Below the pieces are notes generated by a model. The model made no database searches, was not told where the DNA came from, and saw only the letters and a list, made by a program, of their open reading frames with translations. Positions 5,087-6,510 of a stretch of 6,510 bases of DNA are shown here, piece after piece. The translations under genes were made by a program, and so were the position numbers. Origin of the DNA: Candidatus Heimdallarchaeota archaeon (GTDB lineage: Archaea > Asgardarchaeota > Heimdallarchaeia > Heimdallarchaeales > Heimdallarchaeaceae); the NCBI GenBank assembly GCA_023135215.1, contig JAGLTP010000155.1, forward strand, positions 1 to 6,510, written 5' to 3'. Numbering within the stretch: the stretch's first letter is position 1; the number at the start of each line of letters is the position of its first letter.

Positions 5087-6510
5087 TTCTTCTCAGCAGT
5101 CACTATTTTCTGTAATTCTATTCTGAATATTGTACCAGTAGGTTCATTATCTGAAACAGTTATTTTTCCACCATAACTGTTTATTGTTAATCTTGCCAAG
5201 TACAAACCCAAACCTGAAGATTCTTCTTCACTTAATGAGAAACTTCTTTGAAAAATTTTCTCCTTGATATCGTCAGGAATACCTTTTCCATTATCTTTTA
5301 TCTCTACAATTATTTTCTCTGTTCCCTCAAATATTTCAATAGAGACATCTGTATTTTTACCTGCATGTTGAAAAGCATTATAAACGATATTCAGAATAAT
5401 AGGAAAGAGTAGTTTATTTGCCTTGACATTTATTGAACTATCTGGTAGTTTGACAGTTACATTGTCATAAGCTTTATAGATTCCTTCAACAATATCGATT
5501 GGTATAGGTTGGATTTTTAAAGAATCAAGAATGTTTGAGGGAGATTGAAATGATACTAATCTCTCTTCTATGAGATTTACTCGTTTCATTATCATTTCGA
5601 AATATTTGTTATCTTTTGTTTCATCAAAGAATTCTTTAGCATTATTAATTACATTCATATCGTTTTTCAAATCATGAAACCATAATTCAGTAACTGTTAT
5701 TAGATCCTTTGAGAGGGTTTGTAGCTCCTCGTATCTTGCTTTGTAGAACTGCCTCTCAATGTCTAAATCTTTAATTGCTCGAAGATCAAAATCTGGATCT
5801 AAAAGAGTAATTAAACCTACTACCATTGTTGAATAAAAAATCAGATTTAGCACATGAATGACCGCATCGGGATATGATGTTTCAAACATTAATGAGTATG
5901 CTGAAGCTAAATCACGGAAGATAAAAATCCCAAAACCGATAACTAATAGTATCCAATAATATCCATATTTTTGTTGAATGTATAATACAAGTAGAACGTT
6001 TAGAACAAAAAACGCGATGAAATCCACAATCATTATTATTATTAGCACTCTTACATCAAATGAAGTTCCCAATGAACCAATGCTCTTGAAGAAATAAGAC
6101 ATTATTGGCGCTACTACAACCGTTGTGATACTTGTAACTCCTATCCCAATAATTAATGCTGCTCTTGTAATAAATTTGAAATCTCTTACTATCCTTCTTA
6201 AACCATATAATAAGAAAGGAAAGTATGCACTTATCCAGAGAATTACCCAGTTACCATAATACAAACCTTCAGATGGTCCCGAAAATAATTCTCGTGCAAT
6301 TTCGTAACTTAGAAGAAGAGCCATTGAAGCTATAATAACAATGGTTACTTCTCTTCTCTCTTTATCTTGTACTTTTAAAAGTGTAAATATGCCAATCAAT
6401 ACTCCAATTATAGGAAGAACCAATACTAAAGCATGAACATAAAGATCTCTAACATTAGGAACCTTGGTTAGCACAAGAGGGATAATACTTGCTATGAATA
6501 AGAAAATCCA
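5083..6510 (-). CDS. Multi-TM sensor histidine kinase (N-terminus beyond the window)
   Basis: A GTG lies at 6474-6472, but the frame stays open to the window end and its 12 extra codons (WIFLFIASIIPL) are strongly hydrophobic, so the true start is probably outside. Numbered from the GTG, TM helices fall near 11-33, 42-62, 74-94, 103-126, 141-166, 172-190 and 205-225, plus one more formed by the upstream codons. A coiled-coil-like linker (about 236-262) leads to a phosphoacceptor region with His267 in FHDLKND. The ATPase domain follows: N box N362/N366 (LNIVYNAFQH), G1 box DNGKGIP at 394-400, F box IFQRSFS at 407-413 and G2 box GLGLYLAR at 421-428. It would autophosphorylate on His267 in response to a signal sensed in the membrane. 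There is no PAS or receiver domain, and no response regulator gene in the window. At least 476 residues. Confidence 0.92.
   Translation of the reverse strand, partial: WIFLFIASIIPLVLTKVPNVRDLYVHALVLVLPIIGVLIGIFTLLKVQDKERREVTIVIIASMALLLSYEIARELFSGPSEGLYYGNWVILWISAYFPFLLYGLRRIVRDFKFITRAALIIGIGVTSITTVVVAPIMSYFFKSIGSLGTSFDVRVLIIIMIVDFIAFFVLNVLLVLYIQQKYGYYWILLVIGFGIFIFRDLASAYSLMFETSYPDAVIHVLNLIFYSTMVVGLITLLDPDFDLRAIKDLDIERQFYKARYEELQTLSKDLITVTELWFHDLKNDMNVINNAKEFFDETKDNKYFEMIMKRVNLIEERLVSFQSPSNILDSLKIQPIPIDIVEGIYKAYDNVTVKLPDSSINVKANKLLFPIILNIVYNAFQHAGKNTDVSIEIFEGTEKIIVEIKDNGKGIPDDIKEKIFQRSFSLSEEESSGLGLYLARLTINSYGGKITVSDNEPTGTIFRIELQKIVTAEKN

Noticed and set aside
4829..6510. Cys-rich protein plus kinase as a two-component or toxin-antitoxin pair
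   Set aside because: The genes are convergent, the small protein has no receiver domain, and nothing resembles a toxin fold.
1..6510. CRISPR arrays, tRNA/rRNA genes, insertion sequences, attachment sites
   Set aside because: No spaced direct repeats, no cloverleaf or rRNA-like GC-rich stretch, no transposase or integrase, and no terminal repeats were seen.

Overview
The window looks like a piece of an AT-rich archaeal genome (about one third G+C, judged by eye). The main evidence is upstream of the genes. Five of the six start codons that lie inside the window lack a Shine-Dalgarno sequence and have an AT-rich TATA-like box centred about 25-29 nt upstream, which is the geometry of leaderless archaeal transcripts. 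The sixth (the SDR gene) has a TATA box further away and a GGTG ribosome-binding site. The gene mix (a carbohydrate hydrolase, a DegV protein, a multi-TM histidine kinase and several unknown small or membrane proteins) would suit an uncultured mesophilic archaeon, possibly of the Asgard group, but the lineage is inferred and not proven by any marker gene here.

Layout: 1-885 (+) is the C-terminal half of a GH127 family beta-L-arabinofuranosidase, cut by the left edge. 955-1761 (+) is a classical short-chain dehydrogenase. 1814-2614 (+) is an unrecognised protein with about seven membrane helices. These plus-strand genes converge on 2680-3234 (-), an HD-domain phosphohydrolase, which lies downstream of 3318-4193 (-), a DegV/FakB-like fatty-acid-binding protein. 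A 105-nt divergent promoter region separates DegV from 4299-4769 (+), a membrane-anchored beta-rich protein with a loose resemblance to LEA14/WHy proteins. 4829-5086 (+) is an 85-residue cysteine-rich, probably zinc-binding protein. Its stop codon interlocks with that of 5083-6510 (-), a multi-TM sensor histidine kinase whose N-terminus lies beyond the right edge.

The genes look largely independent. Nearly every one carries its own promoter, and no pathway clearly links them. The GH127 enzyme points to use of arabinose-containing plant or algal glycans. DegV could handle fatty acids, and the kinase would sense a membrane or small-molecule signal, but no response regulator, FakA-type kinase or sugar transporter is present here. 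There is no RNA gene, CRISPR array, mobile element or long repeat, and no gene-free stretch longer than about 105 nt. I found no convincing new multi-gene system. The items most worth a second look are the three unrecognised proteins, DegV in an archaeal context, the consistent leaderless promoters, and the stop-codon overlap.
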